From: Clostridia bacterium
GTDB lineage: Bacteria > Bacillota > Clostridia > Oscillospirales > Acutalibacteraceae
Direction of reading: 5' to 3'
Length of the DNA stretch: 64,000 nucleotides
NCBI GenBank assembly: GCA_017517135.1
Contig: JAFXAK010000016.1
Location: forward strand, 1-64,000
In this document: one piece after another, positions 34,438 to 43,554 of the stretch
Layout: each line of letters starts with the position of its first letter
Numbering within the stretch: the first letter of the stretch is position 1
Program-made: the position numbers and the translations under genes
Notes under the pieces: generated by a model
Databases searched by the model: none
What the model was told of the DNA's origin: nothing
Seen by the model: the letters and a program-made list of their open reading frames with translations, nothing else

Positions 34438-34902
34438 TTAAGCATTTTTGTCGCCTCTGAGAGAGCGCTCAATATCTCGGTTTGCGCTCTTTCTGGCTTC
34501 GGTTTCGCGTTTGTCGTATAATTTTTTACCCTTACACAGACCTATCTGCAGTTTTGCCCGTCCGCGTACGAAATATACCGACAGCGGAATTATCGCATAT
34601 CCCTGTTGCTTTGTCAATCCGAAAAGCTTGGAAATTTCACGCTTATGCATAAGCAGTTTCTTCACTCTCATCGGATCGCGGTTGAATATATTTCCTTTTT
34701 CATAGGGTGAAATATGCATTCCGCAGGCAAAGATTTCACCGTCTTTTATATTGCACCAGGAGTCCTTGAGGTTCACTCTCCCCTCTCGTATAGACTTTAC
34801 CTCGGTGCCGTAAAGCTCAAGACCTGCTTCATAGGTTTCTATTATAAAATAGTCATGATAAGCTTTCTTGTTCTGTGCTACAGTTCTTTGTGCGTCTGCC
34901 AT
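34438..34902 (-). CDS. smpB: SsrA-binding protein SmpB
   Basis: 154-residue RNA-binding protein that loads tmRNA into stalled ribosomes. Family blocks are AQNKKAYHDYFIIETYEAGL, GTEVKSIREGRVNLKDSWC, HISPYEKGN and the C-terminal tail KLYDKRETEARKSANRDIER. Length is normal. It follows argS by 31 bp and is presumably the last gene of the DUF1934-argS-smpB operon, with ssrA 0.9 kb further downstream on the same strand. Confidence 0.97.
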   Translation of the reverse strand: MADAQRTVAQNKKAYHDYFIIETYEAGLELYGTEVKSIREGRVNLKDSWCNIKDGEIFACGMHISPYEKGNIFNRDPMRVKKLLMHKREISKLFGLTKQQGYAIIPLSVYFVRGRAKLQIGLCKGKKLYDKRETEARKSANRDIERSLRGDKNA

Positions 34903-34933
34903 ATTTTCACCTACTTCCTTTTACTTATCATTT

Positions 34934-36622
34934 TTACATAGTCTCGGGAGCATCTACCTTGAGAAGTCCGAGAACATTACCGAGTACTGTTTTTGCGCTG
35001 CTGCAAAGGAAAAGTCTTGCTGTCATAAGGTCTTTCTCTTCAATATCACAGCGGCAGGCATTATAGAACTTATGGAAGAGTGTTGCAAGCTCAACTGCAT
35101 ATCTTGTAAGCTTTGAAGGATCCAGAGCATTTGCTGCACTTTCAACCTCACCTGTAAGGGATGCGATATGGCGGATAAGCTCTTTTTCCTCGTTTACGGT
35201 GAGAAGCTGAGCCTGAGCATCTGTACAGCCCGCATATTTTACGCCCTTCTCTTCCATTTTTCTGAAAATGGAGCATATACGGGCGTGTGCATACTGACAG
35301 TAATACACGGGATTCTGTGAAGACTCCTCAACTGCAAGGTCGAGGTCAAAGTCGCAATGTGAATTTGCCTCTCTTGTGTTGAAGAAAAATCTTGCTGCAT
35401 CAATCGGCACCTCTTCAAGGAGAGTTACGAGTGTGATAGCCTTACCCGAACGCTTTGAAGCCTTGATTACTTCACCGTCCTTAACAAGACGAACCATCTG
35501 CATAAGCACTACCTGAAGTCGCTCGGGATCAACACCGAGTGCGGTGAGAGCGGCTTTGAGTCTGGGTACATAGCCGTGGTGGTCTGCACCGAGAATATCA
35601 ACAGCTAAATCGAAATTTCTTTCGCAGAGTTTATTATAGTGGTATGCGATATCGGGTACTATATATGTCAAAAAGCCGTTTGAACGGACAAGCACAAAGT
35701 CCTTATCACAGCCGAACTGTTCTGCCTTGAACCATACTGCACCGTCAAGCTCATAGGTGTAGCCCTTTTCGGTAAGAAGCTTTATAACATTTCTTGCGGC
35801 ACCCGAATTGTGGAGCGTGCTTTCCTTGAACCAGGTGTCATACTTGATTTTATACTTGAGCAAATCTCTTTCAAGTCCTGCTATGTTAAGAGGAAGTGCA
35901 TATTCAACAAGTGCCTTTCTTCTCTCCTCTTCACTTACGCGTATATACTTATCGCCGTGGATTTTTGCAAATGCTTCGGCGTGGTCGATAATATCCTGAC
36001 CGTGATAAGAATCCTCGGGCATTTCAATTCCGTCCTCATACAAAGCACGGTATCTCAAATCAAGTGACAGACCGAACTTTTCGATCTGATTTCCGCCGTC
36101 GTTTATATAAAACTCTCTTTCGGTTTCATAGCCTGCCCAACTGAGTACCTCTGCAAGACAGTCACCCATTGCACCGCCTCTTGCATTACCTACATGCATA
36201 GGTCCTGTGGGGTTTGCTGAAACGAATTCAACAAGAGCCTTTTTGCCCTTGCCCATCTCGGAATGACCGTATTTTTCACCCCTTGCTTCAACATCCTTGA
36301 GTATATCTGCATAATATGCGGGGGAAAGCGTAAAGTTTATAAAGCCCGCACCTGCACATTCAACACAGGAGAAGTATGTATTCTCAAGGTCAATACAGTC
36401 CTTTATTGCATTTGCAATCTTTATGGGGGGCATACGGAATGCTCTTGCGTGTGACAAAGCGGCATTTGTGGAATAGTCACCGTTTTTTCTGTCGGCAGGG
36501 ATTTCAACCTTGAAGTCAAGAAGCCCGGCCTCGGGAAGAAGACCTGTTTCCATTGCCTTTTTAAGTGCAGCTTCAACTGCTGTATATATCTGCTTTTCTG
36601 CATTTTTAACAAGTATACTCAT
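34934..36622 (-). CDS. argS: Arginyl-tRNA synthetase
   Basis: 562-residue class I synthetase that charges tRNA-Arg. The N-terminal Arg-specific domain is followed by the signature FVSANPTGPMHVGNARGG (HIGH-type HVGN). The KMSKS-type loop appears as VIKASKRSGKAIT, with Ala where Met is usual. The C-terminal DALR anticodon-binding domain has VYYCQYAHARICSI and LARLF.. helical blocks. The ATG follows AGAGGGAG. A tRNA-Arg(CCG) gene is encoded 2 kb upstream. It is in a DUF1934-argS-smpB operon. Confidence 0.97.
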   Translation of the reverse strand: MSILVKNAEKQIYTAVEAALKKAMETGLLPEAGLLDFKVEIPADRKNGDYSTNAALSHARAFRMPPIKIANAIKDCIDLENTYFSCVECAGAGFINFTLSPAYYADILKDVEARGEKYGHSEMGKGKKALVEFVSANPTGPMHVGNARGGAMGDCLAEVLSWAGYETEREFYINDGGNQIEKFGLSLDLRYRALYEDGIEMPEDSYHGQDIIDHAEAFAKIHGDKYIRVSEEERRKALVEYALPLNIAGLERDLLKYKIKYDTWFKESTLHNSGAARNVIKLLTEKGYTYELDGAVWFKAEQFGCDKDFVLVRSNGFLTYIVPDIAYHYNKLCERNFDLAVDILGADHHGYVPRLKAALTALGVDPERLQVVLMQMVRLVKDGEVIKASKRSGKAITLVTLLEEVPIDAARFFFNTREANSHCDFDLDLAVEESSQNPVYYCQYAHARICSIFRKMEEKGVKYAGCTDAQAQLLTVNEEKELIRHIASLTGEVESAANALDPSKLTRYAVELATLFHKFYNACRCDIEEKDLMTARLFLCSSAKTVLGNVLGLLKVDAPETM

Positions 36623-36645
36623 TTTATCTCCCTCTTTTCAAATAA

Positions 36646-37068
36646 TCAGAAAGTATTTCCCACTTCAATCAGCATTTCATTGCCGCTTGTGAAATTTCCG
36701 TAAAAATCTATTGTATACACAAGCTTCAGCGTGCCGCCGTCGGGAGTCATTTTATTTTCAACCGTGCTTGCGAAAACACCCATCTGCATTTCGCCGTACG
36801 GTGTGCCGTACTGGAAATTATGTCTTCTGCCCGCTTCAAGGATAATTTCGTTGTTCATATCCCCTCTTCGCAAAAGATTTACGCTTTTACCGTCTTTCAC
36901 GGTAAGAACGGTGTGGCTTTTCAGTCCGTCTTCAAAAATCTCATCGAATTCGAGAGTATAATTCTCATTATCACCGCTGAGCGTTCCGCGTGTGGTGATT
37001 TCGATTGTATCCTCGCCGTCCTCGGTGCTCTGGAGGCTTGTTATCTTTATTATTCTTTCATTTTCCAT
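36646..37068 (-). CDS. DUF1934 family protein
   Basis: 140-residue cytoplasmic protein of the DUF1934 (YwiB-like) family, expected to form a lipocalin-like beta barrel. Typical blocks are TLEFDEIFEDGLKSHTVLTV, RRGDMNNEIILEAGRRHNF and YTIDFYGNF. The function is unknown. It commonly precedes argS in Firmicutes, as it does here with 23 bp between them. The ATG follows AAGGAGG by 9 bases. Confidence 0.9.
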   Translation of the reverse strand: MENERIIKITSLQSTEDGEDTIEITTRGTLSGDNENYTLEFDEIFEDGLKSHTVLTVKDGKSVNLLRRGDMNNEIILEAGRRHNFQYGTPYGEMQMGVFASTVENKMTPDGGTLKLVYTIDFYGNFTSGNEMLIEVGNTF

Positions 37069-37170
37069 TTCTTAAACCTCCTTGATATTTTTCAAAATAT
37101 TTTATCATAAATATACACAAAAATCAATATCAATTTTTGTGCAAAAGAAGAAAAGCTGTTTTGCGCAAAA

Positions 37171-37209
37171 GAAAAAAACCGTGTTTCGCCATAAAAAGAG
37201 AAACACGGT
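37171..37209 (-). terminator. Terminator of cation/sodium exchanger gene
   Basis: A 10-bp stem (37178-37187 with 37200-37209, ACCGTGTTTC/GAAACACGGT) followed by a minus-strand run of T. Confidence 0.85.
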
Positions 37210-37230
37210 CTGAAAAATCAAGGCTGTAAA

Positions 37231-38250
37231 TCAGATTGCAAACTGCAGCACACAAAAAGCTGCATAGATGCCGAGCATAACAATTCCCTGCCAACGGGAG
37301 AGCTTCTGCTTAATGAGTGTGGGAACTGTGAGTATAAGCATTACTGCGAGCATTACGGGGATATCAATCACAAGCGAGGAATTGATACCGTTTACAAGAC
37401 CTGATACGGGAAGCTCAAAGGGACTGATTGTGATAGCCGCACCGCTTACAAGCACAAGGTTGAAAAGGTTAGCACCGATGATGTTACCGAGTGACAGGGA
37501 GCCGTGTCCTTTTATAAGTGAGGTTATTGCGGTTACAAGCTCGGGGAGAGATGTGCCGAGCGCTACTATTGTGAGACCTATTACCTTTTCGGAAACACCG
37601 AAATTTTCTGCTATTACTATAGCATTGTCAACAAGTAAATCTGCACCTACTGCAATAAGAACAGCACCGAGAACAAGAAGAATTATATCCTTGAGAAGAG
37701 AGTCCTTTGTGCCGGCTGCCTCTGATTCCACAACGAAGTCTTCACCGCTTGCAGCCTCCAGAGCTTCCTCTGTTTCATGTCCTTCAAGCTCAGAATTGCT
37801 GTTCTTCATTCTGAAAACGGTAGCAATCATATAAACAACAAAGGTTGCAAGAAGAATGATGCCTGTTGTGCGTGCGAATGCGCCGAAAACATAGGAGCAT
37901 ACACAATAAATGGCAGCTGCACCGAAGAAAAATGCAACGGGCATTATAAGACTTTTTCTTGCTGCCTTACCGGGCTTGACAGCAATGGTAAGAGCCGCGA
38001 TAAGAGATGTGTTACAGATAATTGAGCCTATAGCATTTCCGTATGCAATAGAACCGCTTCCCTGAAAAGCCGCACCTGCAGAAACCATAACCTCGGGAAG
38101 AGTTGTACCGATGGAAACAACTGTTGCACCGATTAAGATTTCGGGAAGACGGAAGCGACGCGCAATACCTGAAGCACCGTCAACAAACCAGTCACCGCCC
38201 TTGATGAGCAGAATAAAACCTACAGCGAGTAATAATACGGGAATAAGCAT
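37231..38250 (-). CDS. Calcium/sodium antiporter, CaCA family (YrbG-like)
   Basis: 339-residue membrane protein with two inverted sets of five helices. Each half carries an alpha-repeat: GATVVSIGTTLPEVMVSAGA (first) and LTIVALGTSLPELVTAITSL (second), which hold the acidic ion-binding residues. A hydrophilic Glu-rich loop (about 145-175) separates the halves. Family members exchange Ca2+ for Na+ (some also K+). The ATG follows AAAGGAG. The gene stands alone with its own terminator. Confidence 0.93.
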   Translation of the reverse strand: MLIPVLLLAVGFILLIKGGDWFVDGASGIARRFRLPEILIGATVVSIGTTLPEVMVSAGAAFQGSGSIAYGNAIGSIICNTSLIAALTIAVKPGKAARKSLIMPVAFFFGAAAIYCVCSYVFGAFARTTGIILLATFVVYMIATVFRMKNSNSELEGHETEEALEAASGEDFVVESEAAGTKDSLLKDIILLVLGAVLIAVGADLLVDNAIVIAENFGVSEKVIGLTIVALGTSLPELVTAITSLIKGHGSLSLGNIIGANLFNLVLVSGAAITISPFELPVSGLVNGINSSLVIDIPVMLAVMLILTVPTLIKQKLSRWQGIVMLGIYAAFCVLQFAI

Positions 38251-38308
38251 TTTCTTTCTCCTTTGACATCTAAACTTTTATATTTTTGAAGTAACCAAAA
38301 CACAGGTT

Positions 38309-38487
38309 CGTTTGCCTGTCAGGGCAACTTCATTGTGCTGCAAGCACACTTCATTGGCAAAGCCACTTCATTTACCGTCAGGAAACTTCATTTTATGTCC
38401 GCTTATCGGACAATGAAGTTGACTGTAAACAGTCAAATGAAGTACTCGCTTCGCTCGTAATGAAGTTATGTCCTGCGGACATAAACT
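38309..38487. repeat. Modular hairpin array, family B copy 2 (downstream of tRNA-Arg)
   Basis: Same design and orientation as 32979-33155. Words ACTTCATT in the left half and AATGAAGT in the right half separate short hairpins such as TTGACTGTAAACAGTCAA, ACTCGCTTCGCTCGT and TATGTCCTGCGGACATA. It lies directly beyond the tRNA-Arg terminator. Confidence 0.8.
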
Positions 38488-38488
38488 G

Positions 38489-38523
38489 AAAAAACCCCGT
38501 TCTCATCAGAACGAGGTTTTTTC
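38489..38523 (-). terminator. Terminator after tRNA-Arg
   Basis: A stem of about 15 bp (AAAAAACC.CGTTCT with AGAACG.GGTTTTTT) and a minus-strand T run. Confidence 0.8.
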
Positions 38524-38600
38524 TGGCCCGCCCGAAGGGATTCGAACCCCCGTTCTTCAGAATCGGAATCTGCTGCGTTATCCAGCTGCGCCACGGACGG
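38524..38600 (-). tRNA. tRNA-Arg (anticodon CCG)
   Basis: 77-nt tRNA folding into a cloverleaf. The acceptor CCGTCCG pairs with CGGGCGG, and CCA is encoded (38524-38526). The anticodon loop is TTCCGAT, giving CCG, which reads CGG. The T-loop is GGTTCGAATCC. The D-stem has only three clear pairs and base 27-43 is mismatched. Confidence 0.95.
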
Positions 38601-38798
38601 ATTTCTGATGTAACAATAACAATCGGTTTCATATTCTACACTAATTTTTCCCTGCAGTCAACACAAAAAAGCAAATTTGATATTAGTTAAAAATATAACA
38701 ATATTGTTAAAAATATAACAGTAAAAGTACTTGACTAAATGCATACTTTTATTGCACAATTACAGTAAAAGAAAATGACTAAAATGAGGTAATAAAAA

Positions 38799-39041
38799 AT
38801 GAGATTGGACAAATACTTAAAGGTATCAAGACTTGTTAAAAGACGCACCGTTGCAAATGAGCTTTGTGATGCAAAGCATGTTGATGTTAACGGAAAAACC
38901 GCAAGAGCGTCCTATGAAATAAAGGTAGGCGACATTATTGAAATACAGATGGGGGCAAACCGCATCAAAGCCGAGGTGCTTGTTGTTTCCGAATATGTAA
39001 CAAAGGAAAATGCTTCGGCTATGTATAAATTATTGCCGTAA
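38799..39041 (+). CDS. rqcP: S4-domain protein RqcP (YabO-like)
   Basis: 80-residue RNA-binding protein that is essentially a single S4 domain: MRLDKYLKVSRLVKRRTVA, then VNGKTARASYEIKVGD. This is the size and sequence of RqcP, which binds 50S subunits and assists RqcH in alanine tailing of stalled peptides. It is preceded by a run of poly-A/T and starts at ATG 38799 after a GAGG-like site. It is close to other rescue genes (ssrA, smpB), but it is on the other strand. Confidence 0.88.
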   Translation: MRLDKYLKVSRLVKRRTVANELCDAKHVDVNGKTARASYEIKVGDIIEIQMGANRIKAEVLVVSEYVTKENASAMYKLLP

Positions 39042-39092
39042 ACCGCAATTTTAAACTATTTTAAATAATTCGGGGATAGTATATATCCGAAA

Positions 39093-39122
39093 CATACAGC
39101 AGATGCGTACGGCTGCTGTATG
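39093..39122. other. Hairpin upstream of HtrA gene
   Basis: A perfect 10-bp stem (CATACAGCAG 39093-39102 with CTGCTGTATG 39113-39122) with no T-tract, just before the start. It could be a protein-binding palindrome or leader structure. Confidence 0.4.
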
Positions 39123-39155
39123 CATTTCAACTAAACAAAGAAATTGTGTGATTTT

Positions 39156-40550
39156 ATGGAAAAAATTAATGCTCAGAAAAAAAAGGCGGCAAGAAAACGC
39201 CGTCTTGCATTTGCCGCAGTCCTTGTTGTTATATGCACTGCGGTAAGCTCCGTTTCGGGAGCGGTTTCTTCGTATATGGTCTATAATATGCTGGTGAGAA
39301 ATGAAGAAACAAGCGACACAACAACCGAACAGTATATTGAAGAAAGCACAACTCAGGTAAGCGTTATCTTCCCCGAGGAAACAACCGTGCTTGAAAATGT
39401 GAACGAAGAAAACACCTTTATGCCCGAAACCACAACTGAAACAACAACACAGGCAGTTGAACAGCCGTCAGCTCAGCCTCAGGAAAGCACCACAGCATAC
39501 ACCGAAAACACCACGGCTGTCCCTGAAACCACTACTCAGGCTCCCGTGAATGTAACTCAGCCGACAGCATCTGCCGACACAAAGAGCAAGGGCGAAATAT
39601 ATTCTCAGGCGGTTGACAGCATTGTTTGTATAACAATTACGGGCTATAAGACCTATTCGTCCTTTTTCGGTCAGTCCTATAAGCAGAAATTCACATCCTC
39701 CGGCTCGGGCTTTATAATCTCAAAGGACGGATATATAGTAACCAACCACCATGTTATTGAGGGTGCCGAAGAAATTTCCGTGTCCACCTATGACGGCAGC
39801 GAATACTCGGCAAGTCTTATAGGCAGCGAAGAAGCAAACGATGTTGCCGTTATTAAAATAAACGGCTCGTTTACTCCCGTAAAAACAGGTTCATCAGCCG
39901 ATTTACAGGTCGGTGACGAGATTATGGTTATCGGCAACGCGCTGGGCGAGCTTGCATATACATTTACTGACGGTATTGTGAGCTATTTGAGCCGAGCTGT
40001 CACAACCGATTCGGGTGCAACCATAAATATGTTCCAGACAAATGCCGCTATTAATGAGGGAAACTCGGGCGGTCCCGTATACAATATGAACGGTGAGGTC
40101 GTTGGCATTGCAAGTGCTAAATACGCGTCCTCCTCCATTGAGGGACTGGGCTTTTGTATTCCGATAGACGATGTCAAGGCAATAATAAATGACCTCAGAA
40201 CATTAGGATATGTTTCGGGCAAGCCGCTTCTCGGTATTTCCGTACAGACAATAAACTCCTCTATGTCCCTGAAATACGGCTACCCCACAGGCTGTTATAT
40301 CGTGGCTCTTGACGAAAATTCCTGCTGTGCAAAAGCGGGACTTAGCGCAAAGGATGTCATAACACATATTGACGGAGAGAGAATTTCGGGGGCAGACGCT
40401 TTGTCTTCTCTGCTTTCTCAGAAAAAAGCCGGTGACAGCCTTGAAATCACCTATACCAGAGAGTCCTCTTCATACACACTTACACTTACTTTAGACGAAT
40501 ATAAGCCATATGAACCCCGCACAAGCTATTCAAATGTGTACGATTTTTAA
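39156..40550 (+). CDS. Membrane-anchored HtrA/DegP-type serine protease
   Basis: 464-residue S1C protease. A short basic cytoplasmic tail precedes a transmembrane helix (about 15-45), then an extracellular Thr/Glu-rich linker (about 55-140) of low complexity. The trypsin-like domain has the triad His in TNHHVIEGA, Asp in NDVAVIKI and Ser in EGNSGGPV. A C-terminal PDZ domain (about 355-450) carries LLGISVQTI and GLSAKDVITHIDGE. HtrA proteases degrade misfolded surface proteins. The start is uncertain: ATG 39156 has no clear Shine-Dalgarno, and TTG 39144 is also in frame. Confidence 0.92.
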   Translation: MEKINAQKKKAARKRRLAFAAVLVVICTAVSSVSGAVSSYMVYNMLVRNEETSDTTTEQYIEESTTQVSVIFPEETTVLENVNEENTFMPETTTETTTQAVEQPSAQPQESTTAYTENTTAVPETTTQAPVNVTQPTASADTKSKGEIYSQAVDSIVCITITGYKTYSSFFGQSYKQKFTSSGSGFIISKDGYIVTNHHVIEGAEEISVSTYDGSEYSASLIGSEEANDVAVIKINGSFTPVKTGSSADLQVGDEIMVIGNALGELAYTFTDGIVSYLSRAVTTDSGATINMFQTNAAINEGNSGGPVYNMNGEVVGIASAKYASSSIEGLGFCIPIDDVKAIINDLRTLGYVSGKPLLGISVQTINSSMSLKYGYPTGCYIVALDENSCCAKAGLSAKDVITHIDGERISGADALSSLLSQKKAGDSLEITYTRESSSYTLTLTLDEYKPYEPRTSYSNVYDF

Positions 40551-40570
40551 CTTTTTTTACCATACAGGTA

Positions 40571-40598
40571 TTTACAAAATATTTTTTTGATGTATAAT
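40571..40598 (+). promoter_or_regulatory. Promoter of yybP-ykoY leader
   Basis: TTTACA (40571-40576), 16-bp spacer, TATAAT (40593-40598). Confidence 0.8.
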
Positions 40599-40605
40599 AT
40601 ACTCT

Positions 40606-40715
40606 AAAGGGAGTAGCTCGCAAACAGATTTTTCTGTATGCGGTATACGGCGTCATTCACGGGCGTTCTCTTCAGTAACGCTCCGCCTGTACCTTAATGA
40701 GTGAGACTTTTACCG
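40606..40715 (+). promoter_or_regulatory. yybP-ykoY (manganese) riboswitch
   Basis: The leader begins AAAGGGAGTAGCTCG and ends AATGAGTGAGACTTTTACCG. Central blocks GTATACGGCGTC and CGCTCCGCC match the yybP-ykoY consensus. This class senses Mn2+ and turns on genes for metal exporters, including P-type ATPases, when Mn2+ is high. Here it sits directly before such an ATPase. Identified by eye from the consensus ends. Confidence 0.85.
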
Positions 40716-40750
40716 CTTTTCAATAATAAAAACGGTAAAGGTCTTTTTTT
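40708..40750 (+). terminator. Riboswitch expression platform terminator
   Basis: TTTTACCG (near 40709-40716) pairs with CGGTAAAG(G) (near 40734-40742), followed by TCTTTTTTT. The 3' edge of the riboswitch is used in the terminator stem, which implies transcription control. Confidence 0.8.
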
Positions 40751-40788
40751 ATAAGTTACCCCCCATAATCAAGAAAAGAGGTATAAAA

Positions 40789-43473
40789 ATGAAGCACTAT
40801 CTTGAAACTGCTGAAGCTGTTTTTCAGGAAGTAAAATCCTCTCCCGAGGGATTAAGCTCAGCAGAAGCCGCAAAGCGTCTTGAAGCAAACGGCAAAAACA
40901 AGCTCGCTGAAGCTAAAAAGGACTCAATGCTCAAAAAGTTCTTTGACCAGATGAAGGACCCTATGATCATTATCCTTATTGTTGCTGCCGCAATCTCAGC
41001 AGTAACAGAATTTATTGAAGCAAAAAATGCAGGTCACAGCTTCTTCCCCACCGATACATTTATCATTCTTGCAGTTGTTATAATCAATGCCGTTCTCGGT
41101 GTTATGCAGGAAAGCAAGGCGGAAAAGGCTGTTGAAGCTCTGCAGAAGATGTCTGCCGCAACAACAAAAACCCTGCGTGACGGCAAGGTTGAAGTAATAA
41201 AGAGTGAAGACCTTGTTGTGGGTGATGTTATTCTTCTTGATGCCGGTGATGCTATCCCCGCAGACTGCCGTATTTTTGAATGTGCAAGTATGAAAATCGA
41301 GGAAGCGGCTCTCACAGGTGAATCCGTCCCCGTAACAAAGCTTGTAAACGCTTTAATGGGCAAGAAGAACGAGGACGAGGTACCTCTCGGTGACCGTAAG
41401 AATATGGCTTATATGGGCTCCACCCTTGTTTACGGCCGCGGTAAGGCTGTTGTTGTTGCAACGGGTATGGACACCGAAATGGGTAAGATAGCAAATGCTA
41501 TTTCTCTTGCCCAGGAAGGCAAAACTCCCCTTGAAATCAAGCTCGAGCAGCTTTCAAAGATTCTCACAAAGCTCGTTCTCGGTGTATGCCTTGTAATTTT
41601 CGCATACAATATCATTATGTATTTCGTAAACGGCTCTCAGGGTGCATTCTACGAGGTTGCTCTTGACTCCTTCATTACTGCTATCGCTCTCGCAGTTGCA
41701 GCTATCCCCGAAGGTCTTGTTGCCGTTATGACAATCGTGCTTTCAATCGGTGTTACGAATATGTCAAAGAAAAATGCCATTATCCGTAAGATGAATGCCG
41801 TTGAAACACTCGGCTGTACACAGATTATCTGCTCCGACAAGACAGGTACTCTCACACAGAATGTTATGACCGTTGTTGACCACTATGCTCAGGACGAAAA
41901 GCTCCTTGCAACTGCTATGGCTCTTTGCACAAATGCAGAGGTTGAGGAAGACGGCAAGAGCACAGGCGAGCCCGACGAGGTTGCCCTTATAAACTACGCA
42001 AAAACTCTTAATCTCAAAAAGGCTGACCTTGTTGCTGCCGCTCCCAGAGTGGGTGAGGTTCCCTTCGATTCAGGCAGAAAGATGATGAGTACCGTTCATA
42101 ATATAAACGGTGTTTACACTCAGTACACAAAGGGTGCTCCCGATGAAATTCTCAAGAAGTGTACACACGCTCTTATAGACGGTCAGGTCGTTGAAATGAC
42201 AGAAGCTATCCTCGCTAAGGTTTCCGAGGAAAACACAAGAATGGGTAACAAGGCTCTCCGTGTGTTTGCGGTAGCATATAAAGAATATACAACAGCTCCC
42301 GCAGTATACGAATCCGCTGAGCTTGAATGTGATATGATTTTCATCGGTCTTACGGGTATGATTGACCCTGTCCGTCCCGAGGTTAAGGATGCTATCGTTG
42401 AATGCCGCGGTGCAGGTATCACACCTATTATGATTACGGGTGACCACATCAACACCGCAAAGGCTATTGCAAGAGAGCTCGGTATTCTCACAGACGATTC
42501 CCAGGCTATGATGGGTGCCGATATTGATAAATACACAGACGAGGAATTTGAAAAAATCGTTGAAAACATTTTCGTATATGCCCGTGTTCAGCCCGAACAC
42601 AAAACACGAATTGTTAATGCATGGAAGAACAAGGGCTTCGTTACCGCTATGACCGGTGACGGTGTAAACGATGCTCCCTCTATCAAGAGTGCGGATATCG
42701 GTGTAGGTATGGGTATCACCGGTACAGATGTTACAAAGAATGTTGCAGATATGGTTCTCACAGACGATAACTTTGCAACTATAGTTTCAGCCGTTGGCGA
42801 AGGCAGAAGAATTTACGACAACATCCGTAAGGCTATTCAGTTCCTTCTCGGCTCAAACCTTTCAGAGGTTATTTCAATCTTCTTCGCAACCATTATGAGC
42901 TTTACAATTCTTGAAGCTCCCCACCTTCTTTTCATCAACCTCGTAACAGACTCTATTCCCGCACTTGCTCTCGGACTCGAAAAGCCCGAAGCCAACATTA
43001 TGAGAAGAAAGCCCAGAAGCAAAACTGACGGTATCTTCGCAGGCGGCCTCGGATTTGACTGTGCTTATCAGGGTGTACTCGTAAGTATTCTCACTGTTGT
43101 TGCTTTCTATATCGGTGAATACCTTGAAACAGGTCACCTTGTTTTCAGAAACATTCCCGACTCCTCCGAGGGTATGACAATGGCATTCTTCACAATGGCT
43201 ATGTGTGAAATCTTCCACTCCTTCAATATGCGTTCCCAGAGAGGTTCTGCAGTTGCTATGGTATTCAAGGGACATCACAATGTTGCTCTCTACGGTGCAA
43301 TGATAGGCTCCTTCCTTCTCACAACTGCTGTTGTTGAAATTGACTTCCTTTCAAATCTCTTCGGCTTTGCTCACCTTGACCTCAAGGCATACCTCATTTC
43401 TCTTGCTCTCTCAGTTTCAATCATCCCGATTGTTGAAATTGTAAAGCTTATACAGAGAAAGCTTGCTAAATAA
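40789..43473 (+). CDS. P2A-type cation-transporting ATPase (Ca2+/Mn2+)
   Basis: 894-residue P-type ATPase. The N-terminal cation ATPase domain and actuator domain (TGES at 176-179) precede the M4 motif IPEGL (307-310). The phosphorylated Asp is in ICSDKTGTLTQN (Asp350), the nucleotide site includes YTKGAPDE, and the hinge motif is TGDGVNDAP. M6 has NLVTDSIPALAL. It resembles SERCA/PMR1-type pumps, which move Ca2+ and often Mn2+ out of the cytoplasm. Its yybP-ykoY leader makes Mn2+ export the likely regulated role. It is monocistronic with a terminator at 43489. Confidence 0.95.
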   Translation: MKHYLETAEAVFQEVKSSPEGLSSAEAAKRLEANGKNKLAEAKKDSMLKKFFDQMKDPMIIILIVAAAISAVTEFIEAKNAGHSFFPTDTFIILAVVIINAVLGVMQESKAEKAVEALQKMSAATTKTLRDGKVEVIKSEDLVVGDVILLDAGDAIPADCRIFECASMKIEEAALTGESVPVTKLVNALMGKKNEDEVPLGDRKNMAYMGSTLVYGRGKAVVVATGMDTEMGKIANAISLAQEGKTPLEIKLEQLSKILTKLVLGVCLVIFAYNIIMYFVNGSQGAFYEVALDSFITAIALAVAAIPEGLVAVMTIVLSIGVTNMSKKNAIIRKMNAVETLGCTQIICSDKTGTLTQNVMTVVDHYAQDEKLLATAMALCTNAEVEEDGKSTGEPDEVALINYAKTLNLKKADLVAAAPRVGEVPFDSGRKMMSTVHNINGVYTQYTKGAPDEILKKCTHALIDGQVVEMTEAILAKVSEENTRMGNKALRVFAVAYKEYTTAPAVYESAELECDMIFIGLTGMIDPVRPEVKDAIVECRGAGITPIMITGDHINTAKAIARELGILTDDSQAMMGADIDKYTDEEFEKIVENIFVYARVQPEHKTRIVNAWKNKGFVTAMTGDGVNDAPSIKSADIGVGMGITGTDVTKNVADMVLTDDNFATIVSAVGEGRRIYDNIRKAIQFLLGSNLSEVISIFFATIMSFTILEAPHLLFINLVTDSIPALALGLEKPEANIMRRKPRSKTDGIFAGGLGFDCAYQGVLVSILTVVAFYIGEYLETGHLVFRNIPDSSEGMTMAFFTMAMCEIFHSFNMRSQRGSAVAMVFKGHHNVALYGAMIGSFLLTTAVVEIDFLSNLFGFAHLDLKAYLISLALSVSIIPIVEIVKLIQRKLAK

Positions 43474-43488
43474 TTAATAGGCCAAAAG

Positions 43489-43532
43489 TAATACCCTTGC
43501 GGAGAAATAACTCTCTGCAAGGGTATTTTTTC
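43489..43532 (+). terminator. Terminator of P-type ATPase gene
   Basis: A stem AATACCCTTGC paired with GCAAGGGTATT (43489-43527), 16-nt loop region and a TTTTTT tail. Confidence 0.9.
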
Positions 43533-43554
43533 ATATCAACAAAGACTTTTGCCG

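Noticed and set aside
32979-38487. CRISPR array
   Set aside because: The repeated words are only about 8 bp, change orientation half-way, and the spacers are themselves palindromes. No cas genes are present.
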